A stretch of DNA of 64,000 nucleotides from Myxococcales bacterium 68-20 (GCA_001899635.1 MKVQ01000039.1:1-64000); one strand, 5' to 3'; shown: positions 17,969 to 26,701, counted from the stretch's first letter. Notes: generated by a model not told the origin, from the sequence alone. A program made the numbers and translations.

Positions 17969-18417
17969 GTGATTCTGCGATGCGTCAAGATCCTGACAGT
18001 GGCTTCCATCGCCGTATGGGTGAGCCTGATCGCGATTGGAAACCTCACCGATTACGGTTCGAACTTCATGTACGTCAGCCACGTGATGAGCATGGACACC
18101 ACGTTTCCAGGCAGCCGGCTGACCTACCGAGCCATTACAAGCCCCATCCTTCACCACGTTGCCTATTGGTTGATCATTTTGGTGGAACTGGGCATTGCGG
18201 GCTTGTGCTGGTGGGCCACGGTGGCCATGTTTCGCGCCCGGACCAGCCCGGTCGCCTTTCACGCGGCCAAAGGCATGGCCACAGCCGGCTACGGTTTGGC
18301 CCTTGCCTTGTGGGTCATCGGGTTCATGGCGATTGGCGGTGAGTGGTTCGCGATGTGGCAGTCAGCTACGTGGAATGGTCAAAACGCGGCCTTTCAGCTT
18401 GCCGCAGTCGTTGCGAT
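17969..18417 (+). pseudogene. DUF2165 membrane protein gene, 5' part, interrupted by IS66
   Basis: From a GTG at 17969 the frame encodes about 150 residues of a DUF2165-type integral membrane protein. Four hydrophobic segments are visible (LTVASIAVWVSLIAIGNL, YWLIILVELGIAGLCWWATV, YGLALALWVIGFMAIGG, QNAAFQLAAVVAM), and YGSNFMYVSHVMSMDTTFPG is the conserved loop. The frame ends at 18421 only because an IS66-family element begins at 18418. Joining this part to the sequence after the element restores a 195-residue frame. Base and codon use are less GC-rich than neighbours, suggesting acquisition by transfer. Confidence 0.85.
18410..18417. repeat. Target-site duplication, left copy
   Basis: GTTGCGAT, identical to 20725-20732. 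The 8-bp length is the one typical of the IS66 family. Confidence 0.85.
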
Positions 18418-18469
18418 GTAACCGTCCGGGGATCGGCCTGAACGGCAGATCTCGCCGGCAGCGCCGAGG

Positions 18470-19933
18470 TCAGGCGTCGAAGAGCGACGTTTCGTTCGGG
18501 TCAGCCGGCTTGGGCGGCGGCTTCCAGCGGTCCGGCAGCAGCTCGGCGTAGTTGGCGTCGGCGGTCTTGTCGATCCGGTCGAGGACGTCGGCGAGGTATT
18601 CGACGGGATTCACGCCGACGCGGGTGCACGAGACGACCAGCGAATAGAGAAGCGCGAGCTCTTTGCCGGCCTCCTCGCTGTGGACGAAGAGAAAGTTCTT
18701 CCTCCCGAGGGCCACAACACGGAGGGCATTTTCAGCTCGGTTGTTGTCCAGCGGGATGCGAGGGTCGCGGAGCGCGCGGGCGAGCTCGCGCTGGTTGCTC
18801 CAGGTGTAGCGCGCCGCGCGACCGAGCAAGGTTTTCGGTCCGTGCATGCGGCGAAGCTCGCGCGCGAGGCGCAGAAGGCGGACGAAGAACGCACGCGTGT
18901 AGTCGCGCCGGAGCGCGAGATGCTCGGGTGTGCCGACGACGCCTCGCCGCTCGGCCTCGTACTCGACGGCGTACATCGCGCCGATGATGATGAGCGCATC
19001 CTTCGCTTCGGCGACGTCCCCAGCTTCGAAGAACTTCCGCCGTGCGTGCGCGAGACATCCACATCGGAATCGGGCGCCCTTCTTTGCGAGCGGGTCGTAC
19101 CCGCGATAGTCGTCGCAGAGCACCGCGCCCGATGAGTCGCCGAGGACGCTGATGGGAACGTCGCCGCCGCGCGAGAGCGCAAACATGTAGCCCGTCAGGC
19201 TTCGACCAACGAAGGCCCAGATGAACGCCTTCGACTTCTGCTTCGTCATCGTGAAGGACGTCTCGTCGACGTGGACGAGGAAGTCGTTCTTGATCGCGTC
19301 GAAGAGCGGAGCGCGGAGCGGCTCGAGCTTCTGTCCAGCACGCCGAAACAGGTCGTTCATCGTGCTGCGCGCGACGGGCATGCCGAGTCGCGCGAACGAC
19401 TGCTCGAGGCGATAGAGCGGCGTGACGATGAGGCACTTCGAGACGACGAGGTGCGCGACGAAGCTGGCGTCGTAGCGCGTCTTCTCCGCCCAGCGCTCCG
19501 GCGCGGGCGCAGTGATCACGCACCCTCCGCACCGGCACGCGATCACCTCGCGCGTGCGGATCACGCGTCGAAAGTAGCCGGGAACGTAGGAGTAGATCTC
19601 AGCAGGCCTCCCCGTGCCGACGGAGCGGAAGTTGGTGCCGCCGCACAGATGACACTTCTTGAGCCGGTCGGGAACGGGCTCGGTCTTCTCCTCGGTGACG
19701 ACCTTCTCAGCGCGAAGAAGCGCCTGCTCCGTGCGCCGCTCCGCGATCTCCTCCGGCGTCCGTGGCGGGCGCGGAACTTTGGGCATCTTGCCCATCTTCT
19801 CGGTGCGCCGTGCGAAGGCTCGCTTGAGCACCTCGAGCTCGGCCTGCAAGGCATCGACCTTGGTGCCAAGGTGCTCGGCGTACTCGCGCCAGGCGCAGCC
19901 GTGGTCGTTGTCGTCGGGAGGCGGAACCAACAA
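18470..19933 (-). CDS. tnpC: IS66-family transposase TnpC
   Basis: A 487-residue DDE transposase. The N-terminal coiled coil (VDALQAELEVLKRAFARR) is followed by a zinc-binding region (KKCHLCGGTNF and IACRCGGCV). The catalytic core has VHVDETSF, VLCDDYRGYDPL with CLAHARRKF, and LDNNRAENALR, supplying the D-D-E acids. The short C-terminal domain (VSCTRVGVNPVEYLADVLDR) is complete. It catalyses strand transfer of the element. Confidence 0.93.
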   Translation of the reverse strand: MLVPPPDDNDHGCAWREYAEHLGTKVDALQAELEVLKRAFARRTEKMGKMPKVPRPPRTPEEIAERRTEQALLRAEKVVTEEKTEPVPDRLKKCHLCGGTNFRSVGTGRPAEIYSYVPGYFRRVIRTREVIACRCGGCVITAPAPERWAEKTRYDASFVAHLVVSKCLIVTPLYRLEQSFARLGMPVARSTMNDLFRRAGQKLEPLRAPLFDAIKNDFLVHVDETSFTMTKQKSKAFIWAFVGRSLTGYMFALSRGGDVPISVLGDSSGAVLCDDYRGYDPLAKKGARFRCGCLAHARRKFFEAGDVAEAKDALIIIGAMYAVEYEAERRGVVGTPEHLALRRDYTRAFFVRLLRLARELRRMHGPKTLLGRAARYTWSNQRELARALRDPRIPLDNNRAENALRVVALGRKNFLFVHSEEAGKELALLYSLVVSCTRVGVNPVEYLADVLDRIDKTADANYAELLPDRWKPPPKPADPNETSLFDA

Positions 19934-19943
19934 CCAGCTTTGA

Positions 19944-20342
19944 TCATGCGCGTCGCCGAATGTCGATCCCCTTTGAAGCGTCGCCGGTCGTCTTTGCCGG
20001 TTGCCACATCGGCGTGCGTCGGACGAGGCGCAGGTCGACCCCGTCGAGCAACATCGTCAGCGAGGCCGCATCGAGCGCGATCTGCGACGCGCCCTCGGGG
20101 ATGCGTGGCATCGAGAAGCGGCCCTTCTCGAGGCGCTTGTAATAGACAACGAAGCCGCCAGCGCTGAAGAACAGGATCTTCACGCGATCCATGCGGCGGC
20201 CGAAGAAGACGAACAGCGTGCCGCTGTAGGGATCGACCCTCCAGAGCGACTGCACGAGCGAAACGAGTCCATCGTGCCCGCGCCGGAGATCGACCGGTGC
20301 AGTCGCGAGCACGATCTCGACGCCCGGACCGAGGCTCAGCAC
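19944..20342 (-). CDS. tnpB: IS66 accessory protein TnpB
   Basis: 132 residues, matching the IS66 Orf2 family: APVDLRRGHDGLVSLVQ, LFVFFGRRMDRVKILFF, GGFVVYYKRLEKGRF. It is required for transposition of many IS66 elements, but its biochemical role is not settled. Its start overlaps the end of tnpA by 7 bases, consistent with translational coupling, and tnpC begins about 10 bases downstream. Confidence 0.93.
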   Translation of the reverse strand: MLSLGPGVEIVLATAPVDLRRGHDGLVSLVQSLWRVDPYSGTLFVFFGRRMDRVKILFFSAGGFVVYYKRLEKGRFSMPRIPEGASQIALDAASLTMLLDGVDLRLVRRTPMWQPAKTTGDASKGIDIRRRA

Positions 20343-20677
20343 GCCCGTGCCGACGCGGCGACGAGCGCGGCGAGATGCTCTGCCGTCACGGCGCCGCGCA
20401 TCGTCATGCGCGTCGGCCCAACCTCGACGACGAGCTCGACATCGGTGCTAGCCGCGGCGACGCGCACTGGCGACGGTGACACGACGACGGGTAGCAATCT
20501 CGTCGCCGCCCGCTCCGTCTTGCGCTCACGGCGACGGAGCTCGGAACGCCACCAGAGCAGCGTCTTGGGCCTCACTCCGTACCGCCGAGCGATGCCATCC
20601 GCGTCACCGCTCTGCGCAAGCTCTTCGATCCGCTCAGCCCACCACTCCGCGCCATGTCTCGACATGTGCGCACTCAA
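20336..20677 (-). CDS. tnpA: IS66 DNA-binding protein TnpA
   Basis: 113 residues with an N-terminal helix-turn-helix (AERIEELAQSGDADGIARRY, then GVRPKTLLWWRSELRRR), followed by a short variable region ending AVTAEHLAALVAAS. This is the usual IS66 TnpA layout. A second in-frame ATG four codons in (MSRHGAEWW) is an alternative start. Confidence 0.88.
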   Translation of the reverse strand: MSAHMSRHGAEWWAERIEELAQSGDADGIARRYGVRPKTLLWWRSELRRRERKTERAATRLLPVVVSPSPVRVAAASTDVELVVEVGPTRMTMRGAVTAEHLAALVAASARAC

Positions 20678-20724
20678 ACATCACGACCACCGAACGCGCA
20701 CGGCGTCGATCTCCGTACGGATAC

Positions 20725-20732
20725 GTTGCGAT
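20725..20732. repeat. Target-site duplication, right copy
   Basis: GTTGCGAT, the perfect partner of 18410-18417. Confidence 0.85.
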
Positions 20733-20871
20733 GTTCATGATCTTTCTGCACGTGCCCGAGGAGCAGCTTGGGCAAGCTGATCTGGCTACCCAAGTCGGTG
20801 CCAAGTTGCCGATCGCCGTGCAATCAGCTCCGGAAAGTGGGCAAGTCGACGTTGGTCGTTCGCCCAGTTAG
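20725..20871 (+). pseudogene. DUF2165 membrane protein gene, 3' part
   Basis: After the right target duplication the frame resumes exactly in phase: VAM from the duplication, then FMIFLHVPEEQLGQAD and about 30 further residues to a stop at 20869-20871. With 17969-18417 this rebuilds an uninterrupted 588-bp gene. There is no initiation site of its own, so the fragment should not be expressed as a functional protein. Confidence 0.8.
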
Positions 20872-20955
20872 TGTGCTTCAATCCAGGATTGTGGCGAGCT
20901 CCCGTCAAGCCAGGTTGGCTTGATATCGTGTGGCCGCACGCTCGTGGAGGCGCTC

Positions 20956-21150
20956 CGGTCGTCCGTCAGCCTCGCGCCGGCAGCGGAGGCCTTTGAGGCG
21001 CTCGACGCCGACTATGCGAAGCTTCCGGACGAGGCCCTCCGCCCATCAATCGTCGACATCCCGCGTGCCGTTGCTGTGGTCCTCGGTGCGGAGCGGCGGG
21101 TGCAGTCGCTCCTCGCCGCGATGGAGGCCGCGCCAAGAGCCCGCCGAAAG
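20956..21150 (+). pseudogene. Truncated copy of the hypothetical gene at 51863-52714
   Basis: About 195 bp align closely with 51915-52110. Both translate around PAAEAFEALxAxYAKLPDEA, followed by IPRAVAVVLGAE. The copy has neither the original start region nor the remaining three quarters of the gene, and its frame breaks after the ATGGAGGCCGCG block. It is joined directly to an RCC1-like fragment. Changes are mostly single substitutions, so this is an old partial duplication. Confidence 0.75.
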
Positions 21151-21559
21151 CACGCGACTTCGCCCGCGACTTCTCGCCTTCCCGATCGCGGCCATCTCGT
21201 TCGTGGCGCTCGGCTGCGCCGCGAAGATCGACGTGAATGCCCAGCGGCAGGCGAACCAGTCTTCGGCCGAAGCGGACGACGTCGCTCCGGTCGCGCTCCC
21301 CGACGAGCGCGGGTTGCTCAGCGGCGGTTACGGACACGTCTGCGCGGTGAAAGCCGACGGCACCCTCGCGTGCTGGGGCTGTGACCGTGCGCTGCTGGGG
21401 GACGGCCCGCAAGCTCGCCTGACGCCGCCGGAGGGCTCGTTCCGGGGCCTCACCGTCGGCTACGACCACGCATGCGGCGCCCGCGACGATGGGACTGTTG
21501 TTTGCTGGGGGCACCCGAGGGTTACGGCGCCCGATGGTCTGCGACTCTTCATTCCGTAG
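21151..21559 (+). pseudogene. RCC1-repeat lipoprotein fragment
   Basis: The frame gives an N-terminal hydrophobic stretch with a lipobox (FPIAAISFVALGC), a short linker, then about two RCC1/BNR-type repeats (GGYGHVCAVKADGTLACWG, VGYDHACGARDDGTVVCWG) before a stop at 21557-21559. RCC1-like lipoproteins of myxobacteria normally carry five to seven repeats, so this one is truncated. No start codon of its own is visible near the signal peptide; the frame runs back into the 20.96-kb remnant. Confidence 0.6.
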
Positions 21560-21604
21560 ACCACCGAAGCAGCGCTGCTACGGCGCACGCTTTAAGCTGT
21601 CGTC

Positions 21605-22090
21605 ATGCACCTCGAGGGTTCGTGTCATTGCCGTCGCGTCTCCTTCTCGTGCGAGGCGTACGCTCCCGTGCCGTATCAGCGCTGCTATTGCTCGATCTGT
21701 CGCAAGACGGGCGGCGGCGGCGGCTACGCCATCAATCTCGGCGCTTGGAAGAAGTCGCTCGAGGTGAAGGGCCGCGAGAATCTCGGCGTCTACCGCGCAC
21801 GCATCGAAGAGAAGGGCCGCGTTCGCACGAGCACGGGACGCCGGCACTTCTGCAAGCGCTGCGGGAGCGCGCTCTGGCTATATGATCCCGAGTGGCCGGA
21901 TCTCGTGCATCCGTTCGCGTCGGCGATCGACACGCCGCTCCCACCACCGCCCGAGCGCGTGCACATCTGCCTCGACTTCAAGGCACCGTGGGTGCAGCCG
22001 CGACGCGGCAAGCATGACCCGCACTACGCACGCTTCTCGAAGGAGTCCCTCGAGGATTGGCATCGCCGTCACGGACTCCTCGACGAGTGA
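21605..22090 (+). CDS. GFA/CENP-V family zinc protein
   Basis: 161 residues with the zinc ligands of the glutathione-dependent formaldehyde-activating (GFA/DUF636) fold: GSCHCRR near the N-terminus, RCYCSICRKTG about 20 residues later, and FCKRCGSALW in the middle. Family members bind two zinc ions; enzymatic activity is proven for only a few, so formaldehyde detoxification is only one possibility. The protein appears complete and stands alone. Confidence 0.88.
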   Translation: MHLEGSCHCRRVSFSCEAYAPVPYQRCYCSICRKTGGGGGYAINLGAWKKSLEVKGRENLGVYRARIEEKGRVRTSTGRRHFCKRCGSALWLYDPEWPDLVHPFASAIDTPLPPPPERVHICLDFKAPWVQPRRGKHDPHYARFSKESLEDWHRRHGLLDE

Positions 22091-22352
22091 CGGGCGTGAT
22101 GAGCACGCCCGGTCGCGACGACGAGGAACGGGATGGGCGTACCCATCCGCAGGTCACGGTCGCGGTCGTCGTCCACATGCGGAGCCCACCACAGCGCGCG
22201 CATGCGAGTGTCGGGCGTCGAGCAATGTCGATGAGCAGTCAGACTACAGCTTGAGTTGGATTCGAGCCCGATGTGACGCGCGGCTCGGTCGGCGAGCCCG
22301 TCGTCCGCGCCTTGTGCCGACCTCTGCGCCGCGATAAGCCACTGCTTCCTCG

Positions 22353-23066
22353 ATGCGGAAGACACCGGCGGAGCGTCGTGCGTTCGTGCTCGAGCAGACG
22401 CAGCTAGCGGGGGTGCCGCTCGTGCCGGAGCTCCGCGTGTACCAGGCGCGCGCCGTGAACGCGGTCTGGTTCGAGACCGCGCGGTGGCTCGAGCGTGACG
22501 ATGCGGACGTGCCGTTCTGGTGTGTGCCGTGGGCGGGCGGCCAGGCGCTCGCGCGCTATCTCCTTGATCATCCGGAGCTCGTCCGTGGCGCGCGCGTTCT
22601 CGACTTTGCGTGTGGCGGTGGCGTTGTTGGCATCGCGGCGGCGCGCGTTGGCGCGCGCGTCTGCGCGGTGGACATCGATCCGCTCGCGCGCACGGCGACC
22701 GAGCTCGCCGCGGAGGCGAACGGGGTGACGCTCGAGGTGACGACGCGCGACGTCGTGGGCGCTCCGCTCCCGGACGTCGATGTCCTGCTCGCGGGCGACG
22801 TCTGGTACGAGCGCGCGCCTGCCGCGCGGTTCCGGCGGTGGTTCGAGCGCCTCGCGGGGCGTGGGCTCACGATCCTAACGAGCGACGCCGGCCGCCACTA
22901 CGCACCGCGACGGGCTCGCGAGCTCGCGCGGTACGAGGTGCCGACGCCATTCGATCTCGAGGCAGCGGCTACGCGAATGACGCGCGTACTGGCGATCGAG
23001 CCTCCAGCGCCGGTCCCATCCCACGACGACGTGCCCGACCCGGCACCGTCGTGCCAGAACGGGTAG
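22353..23066 (+). CDS. SAM-dependent methyltransferase of the ETFB-lysine/PrmA type
   Basis: 237 residues. Motif I is VLDFACGGGVVGIAAARVGA, followed by CAVDIDPLA and LLAGDVWYE, a pattern shared by ETFB lysine methyltransferase (METTL20-like) and ribosomal L11 methyltransferase homologues. The N-terminal FVLEQTQLAGVPLVPELRVY and FWCVPWAGGQALARYLLDHP match the ETFB-type branch best. Probably a protein lysine methyltransferase; the target is not shown by context. The C-terminal 25 residues are Pro-rich and not conserved. Confidence 0.8.
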   Translation: MRKTPAERRAFVLEQTQLAGVPLVPELRVYQARAVNAVWFETARWLERDDADVPFWCVPWAGGQALARYLLDHPELVRGARVLDFACGGGVVGIAAARVGARVCAVDIDPLARTATELAAEANGVTLEVTTRDVVGAPLPDVDVLLAGDVWYERAPAARFRRWFERLAGRGLTILTSDAGRHYAPRRARELARYEVPTPFDLEAAATRMTRVLAIEPPAPVPSHDDVPDPAPSCQNG

Positions 23067-23280
23067 GGGACGACGACGAAGACCGTGATTGCGTGGAGCG
23101 TTCCGATCGCGCCGGGCCTGATGGTCGCTGCTCGCCGTGAGGGCTGCGATGGCGTCGAACCCGATGTGCGGGATGACGCCGTAGCGATCGGATCGCGACG
23201 GCACTCGCGCAAGCGCGAGCATGAACCGGGCGCGGAACACGCTCGTCGTCCCGCGCCGGGTGTGCCACCGTGGTCCTGCA

Positions 23281-25032
23281 ATGGCTCGACTCGACCCTCA
23301 CTCCTACGCCGACGATACGCAGCCCCGAACGAAGAGCTTCGACTGGCAGGCGAGCGTCGACTTTCCCGGGCGGGTACTCCACGCCGAGATCACGCTCCAC
23401 TTCGAGGAGCCCGCCGCCGGTGGGCCGCTCGATCTCGACACACGCGCGCTGAGCATCGATGCGGTGCTCGACGCGAACGGTGCACCGCTGGAGCACACGC
23501 TCCACACCGCCGATCCGATCCTCGGTAGTCGGCTCGAGATCTCCGTGCCGTCGGGGGCGCGGTCGGTTCACATCCGCTATCGCACGTCGCCGGAGGCCTC
23601 GGCGCTTCAGTGGCTGACGCCGGAGCAGACGCTCGGCAAGCAGCACCCGTACCTCTTCTCCCAGTGCCAGGCGATCCACGCACGAAGCGTCATCCCTTGC
23701 CAGGACACGCCATCGATCCGGCAGACGTTCACTGCCTCGCTCGACGTACCGTCACAGCTGCGCGCCGTCATGGCGGCCGCCCCTCGGGCGCGTGAGGAGC
23801 GCGGAGATCGTGCGGTCGAGCGATTCGAGATGCCGCAGCCGATCCCGCCGTACCTCGTTGCACTCGCGGTGGGGGATCTCGCGTCGAAGGAACTCTCGCC
23901 GCGCTCGCGCGTGTGGGCCGAGCCCGCGCAGCTCGAGGCCGCCGCGTGGGAGTTCGAGCAGGTGGAGGATCACGTCCGCGCGGCCGAGGCGCTCTTCGGG
24001 CCGTACGACTGGGAGCGCTTCGACCTGCTCGTGATGCCTCCGTCGTTTCCCTACGGCGGGATGGAGAACCCGCGCCTCACGTTCCTCACTCCGTCGCTGC
24101 TCGCGGGCGATCGCAGCCTCGTGAACGTCCTCGCGCACGAGCTCGCTCATTCGTGGACCGGCAACCTGGTGACGAATGCCAACGCCGAGCACTTCTGGCT
24201 CAACGAGGGCTTCACGGTCTTCGCGGAGCGGCGCATCCTCGAGGCGCTCGAAGGACCCGAGATGGCCGGGCTGCACGCCGCGGTCGGCCATCAGAAGCTG
24301 CAGCAGGCGTTCGCGCAGCATGCGGAGCGACCCGAGCTCACCAAGCTGCGCACGCATCTCGCCGGGATCGATCCCGACGACGCGTTCAGCGTCGTGCCGT
24401 ACGAGAAGGGCTACTTCTTCCTGAAGGCTCTCGAGGCGGCGGCCGGGCGCGAGGCCTTCGACACGCTCCTCTCGCGCTGGCTCGGCGCGCACCGCTTCGG
24501 CGCGGTAACGACGGACGACTTTCTCGCGCTGGTGGAGCGGGAGAGCCCCGGCCTCCTCGCAAAGGTCGACGCGAAGGCGTGGATCGATGCGCCCGGGCTG
24601 CCAAGGGCGTTCCGCAAGCCCGATTCGGCGCGCCTCGGCGCGGTGCTCGAGCTGGCCGGGCGTGTGCCGGCGGCCAATGAGACAGAGGGCTGGAGCGTGG
24701 CCGAGTGGGTGCTCTACCTCGACGCGATGCCGAGGCCCTCACCGCTCACCGTGTGCGAGGAGCTCGACAAGGCATACGCGCTGACGAATGCGAAGAACCC
24801 GGAGGTGCTCGTCAGCTGGCTGACCCTGGCATGCGAATCGGGCTACGCCGCGGTGCTCCCGCGCGTCGAGGCGGTGCTCGGTCAGACGGGGCGCATGAAG
24901 TACTTGAAGCCCCTCTACCGAGCGCTCGCCGGGCGCGCCGCGACGAAGCCGCTCGCGCAGAGCCTCTTCGCGAAGCTCCATGGGCAGTATCACCCGATTG
25001 CCCAGCAGGTAGTGCGCAGCGTCCTGAAGTGA
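23281..25032 (+). CDS. M1-family zinc aminopeptidase (leukotriene A4 hydrolase-like)
   Basis: About 583 residues from MARLDPHSYADD; the frame extends upstream to 23221 without similarity. The exopeptidase motif is YGGMENPRL (about 258-266). The zinc site HELAHSWTGN starts at His286 with Glu309 in WLNEGFTVF, giving HEXXH-x18-E. A conserved Tyr is in VVPYEKGYFF. The C-terminal 180 residues form an armadillo-like helical domain as in LTA4 hydrolase and cold-active aminopeptidases. No signal peptide, so cytoplasmic peptide breakdown is likely. Confidence 0.92.
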   Translation: MARLDPHSYADDTQPRTKSFDWQASVDFPGRVLHAEITLHFEEPAAGGPLDLDTRALSIDAVLDANGAPLEHTLHTADPILGSRLEISVPSGARSVHIRYRTSPEASALQWLTPEQTLGKQHPYLFSQCQAIHARSVIPCQDTPSIRQTFTASLDVPSQLRAVMAAAPRAREERGDRAVERFEMPQPIPPYLVALAVGDLASKELSPRSRVWAEPAQLEAAAWEFEQVEDHVRAAEALFGPYDWERFDLLVMPPSFPYGGMENPRLTFLTPSLLAGDRSLVNVLAHELAHSWTGNLVTNANAEHFWLNEGFTVFAERRILEALEGPEMAGLHAAVGHQKLQQAFAQHAERPELTKLRTHLAGIDPDDAFSVVPYEKGYFFLKALEAAAGREAFDTLLSRWLGAHRFGAVTTDDFLALVERESPGLLAKVDAKAWIDAPGLPRAFRKPDSARLGAVLELAGRVPAANETEGWSVAEWVLYLDAMPRPSPLTVCEELDKAYALTNAKNPEVLVSWLTLACESGYAAVLPRVEAVLGQTGRMKYLKPLYRALAGRAATKPLAQSLFAKLHGQYHPIAQQVVRSVLK

Positions 25033-25070
25033 CGCGCGCGGACGGGCCAGCCCCACCGGCACGACCTCGC

Positions 25071-25098
25071 TCCGTGCCTACGGCGCCGTAGGCACGGA
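25071..25098. terminator. 28-bp perfect palindrome after the aminopeptidase gene
   Basis: TCCGTGCCTACGGC is immediately followed by its exact reverse complement, 39 bp after the stop at 25032. There is no T-tract, so it may be a hairpin-dependent end site of the high-GC type or a protein-binding dyad. Confidence 0.5.
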
Positions 25099-25369
25099 CT
25101 CACCCGGCGACTGGATCGTGCATGAGCTCGAGCGTGCGCCTCTACGTGAGTCGCATGTGCTTTGGAGCAACGCGTCGGGATCGATCGACGCGTGCAGCCC
25201 CAACGTGCTCGGCGTCGGTTCGAGATGGCCGCGCGACGTTTGAGCGATCAAGTTTCCCCGCTCGGGACATTAGTCGGAGCACCGCCGGTGCATCCCGCGA
25301 AGGTCGACCTCAGCAGTTTGGCTGAGGTCGCTTGGTCGAGGTACGCGCGGTGAGGGAGGTTCGCTTCGA
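25099..25369. other. Intergenic, no gene recognised
   Basis: With the palindrome just upstream this makes a 337-bp gene-free stretch. GGGAGG at about 25353 is the ribosome binding site of the next gene; nothing else was recognised. Confidence 0.5.
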
Positions 25370-26056
25370 ATGGCCTTGCACGTTTTGGTGACCGGCGGGA
25401 ACCGTGGATTGGGACTCGAGCTCGTACGGCAGTACCTTGAGGCTGGTTGGAGCGTCACGGCGACGTGCCGGAGCCCGCACGAGTCCGATGCGCTGAAGGC
25501 CCTCGACGCACGCGTCGAGCAGCTCGACATGCGAGAGACGTCGAGCTTCCCCAGGTTTGCGGAGCGGCTCGCCGGAGCGCCCATTGATCTGCTCGTCAAC
25601 AACGCGGGGGTCTACGGCGCGCGTGGGCCCGCGCAGGTCCTTCCTACGCTCGACGTCCCTTCGTGGCTCGATACGGTTCTCGTCAACGCGATCGCGCCGA
25701 TCAAGCTGACGGAGGCGTTGCTGCCGAACCTACAAAATGCGGCCGCGCCGAAAGCCATCTTCATCTCGACGGACATGGCATCGTTCAGCGTCGACACGGG
25801 CGGGGGCGAGTACATCTACCGCTCGTCGAAGGCGGCGCTGAACAGTGCCGTACGGTTGCTGGCGATGGATCTCGTTCCGAAGGGCATCACCGTCGCTGCG
25901 CTTCATCCCGGGTGGGTTCACACGGACATGGGGGGGCCGAACGCACCTCTCTCTCCGCGGACCTCGGTCGAGGGAATGCGTGCCGTGATCGATCGACTGG
26001 CGTCGCCGTCTGGGCCGTCGTTCCTGAACTACGACGGTCGGCCGATCGGCTGGTGA
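25370..26056 (+). CDS. Short-chain dehydrogenase/reductase (C-factor-like)
   Basis: A 228-residue classical SDR. The cofactor motif TGGNRGLG is at 8-15, NNAGVYG follows strand 4, a Ser is in AIFISTDMAS, and YRSSKAALN carries the YxxxK pair. Length and motif style match the C-factor/CsgA-like subgroup, which in Myxococcus includes the C-signal protein; similarity to that group is no proof of a signalling role. GGGAGG precedes the start by about 10 bases. It appears monocistronic. Confidence 0.85.
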   Translation: MALHVLVTGGNRGLGLELVRQYLEAGWSVTATCRSPHESDALKALDARVEQLDMRETSSFPRFAERLAGAPIDLLVNNAGVYGARGPAQVLPTLDVPSWLDTVLVNAIAPIKLTEALLPNLQNAAAPKAIFISTDMASFSVDTGGGEYIYRSSKAALNSAVRLLAMDLVPKGITVAALHPGWVHTDMGGPNAPLSPRTSVEGMRAVIDRLASPSGPSFLNYDGRPIGW

Positions 26057-26194
26057 ACGTTCGTCGGGCGGTTCGCCCTCGGCCGGGAACCTCTCTGCGT
26101 CGGCTGCGCACGTAGACGAGCTTGTTGATGCACGGCCATCCGGCGCCCTGCGAGCTCGCCGCGGTTTGGTGGGTGTAGAGGCGCCCCTGGGTGG

Positions 26195-26701
26195 ATGCAC
26201 CGCGATCGTCTGGAGCTACTCGACCTCCTCTTGGCGCTCGATGGCGTGCTGCAGTCGCCGCGCTATCATCCAGAGGGCGACGCGCTCTTTCATTCCCTCC
26301 AGGTCTTCCAGCTCGCGCATCGCGAATCGAACGATCGGGAACTCTGGGCCGCGGCCCTCTTTCACGACGTGGGTAAAGCAATCGACGGACCGACCCATGA
26401 CGAGATCGGCGCCGATCTCCTCGACGGGCTCGTCACGCCACGCGTCGTCTGGCTCGTACGTCATCATCTCGACCTGCTCCGTGAACCGCGCCGAACACGA
26501 CGGCGTCATCACGGGACACCCGAGCTCGCCGATCTCGAGCGTCTCCGGCGCTGGGACCTTCGGGGCCGGTCTCCTCATGCCACGGTCCTCTCCCCCGAAG
26601 AGGCCATCACGATGATCCTCGACCCCGAACACGAGACCACCCCGTGTCTCACGCGTGGAACGCCACGCACACTCCATGGAAGGACGCTCGACGAATGCTG
26701 A
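26195..26701 (+). CDS. HD-domain hydrolase, first gene of a three-gene operon
   Basis: 168 residues. His33 (LFHSLQVF), the HD pair at 57-58 (ALFHDVGKAID) and the HH pair at 90-91 (VVWLVRHHLDLL) match an HD metal-dependent phosphohydrolase. The short length and the opening YHPEGDALFHSLQV resemble tRNA-nucleotidyltransferase-associated HD domains. Its 3' end overlaps the next gene, which overlaps a nucleotidyltransferase gene. In bacterial CCA-adding enzymes NTase and HD domains occur together, so the trio may process an RNA or nucleotide, but the substrate is unknown. Confidence 0.8.
   Translation: MHRDRLELLDLLLALDGVLQSPRYHPEGDALFHSLQVFQLAHRESNDRELWAAALFHDVGKAIDGPTHDEIGADLLDGLVTPRVVWLVRHHLDLLREPRRTRRRHHGTPELADLERLRRWDLRGRSPHATVLSPEEAITMILDPEHETTPCLTRGTPRTLHGRTLDEC

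Larger units (their letters stand above)
18418..20724. mobile_element. Complete IS66-family insertion sequence (2,307 bp)
   Basis: The element carries the three IS66 genes tnpA, tnpB and tnpC on the minus strand. The left end is GTAACCGTCCGG and the right end reads, inverted, GTATCCGTACGG; 16 of the first 20 positions match as terminal inverted repeats. It is flanked by perfect 8-bp direct repeats. All three genes are open, so it may still be mobile, and perfect duplications plus an otherwise intact target frame suggest a recent insertion into the DUF2165 gene. Confidence 0.9.

Noticed and set aside
18680-20780. Plus-strand open frames across the IS66 element
   Set aside because: They are antisense to the well-supported tnpA, tnpB and tnpC genes.
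22898-23281. Minus-strand gene remnant (AITVFVVVPYPFWHDG)
   Set aside because: The phrase is protein-like, but no start, ribosome binding site or recognised family supports it, and it overlaps the ends of two real genes.
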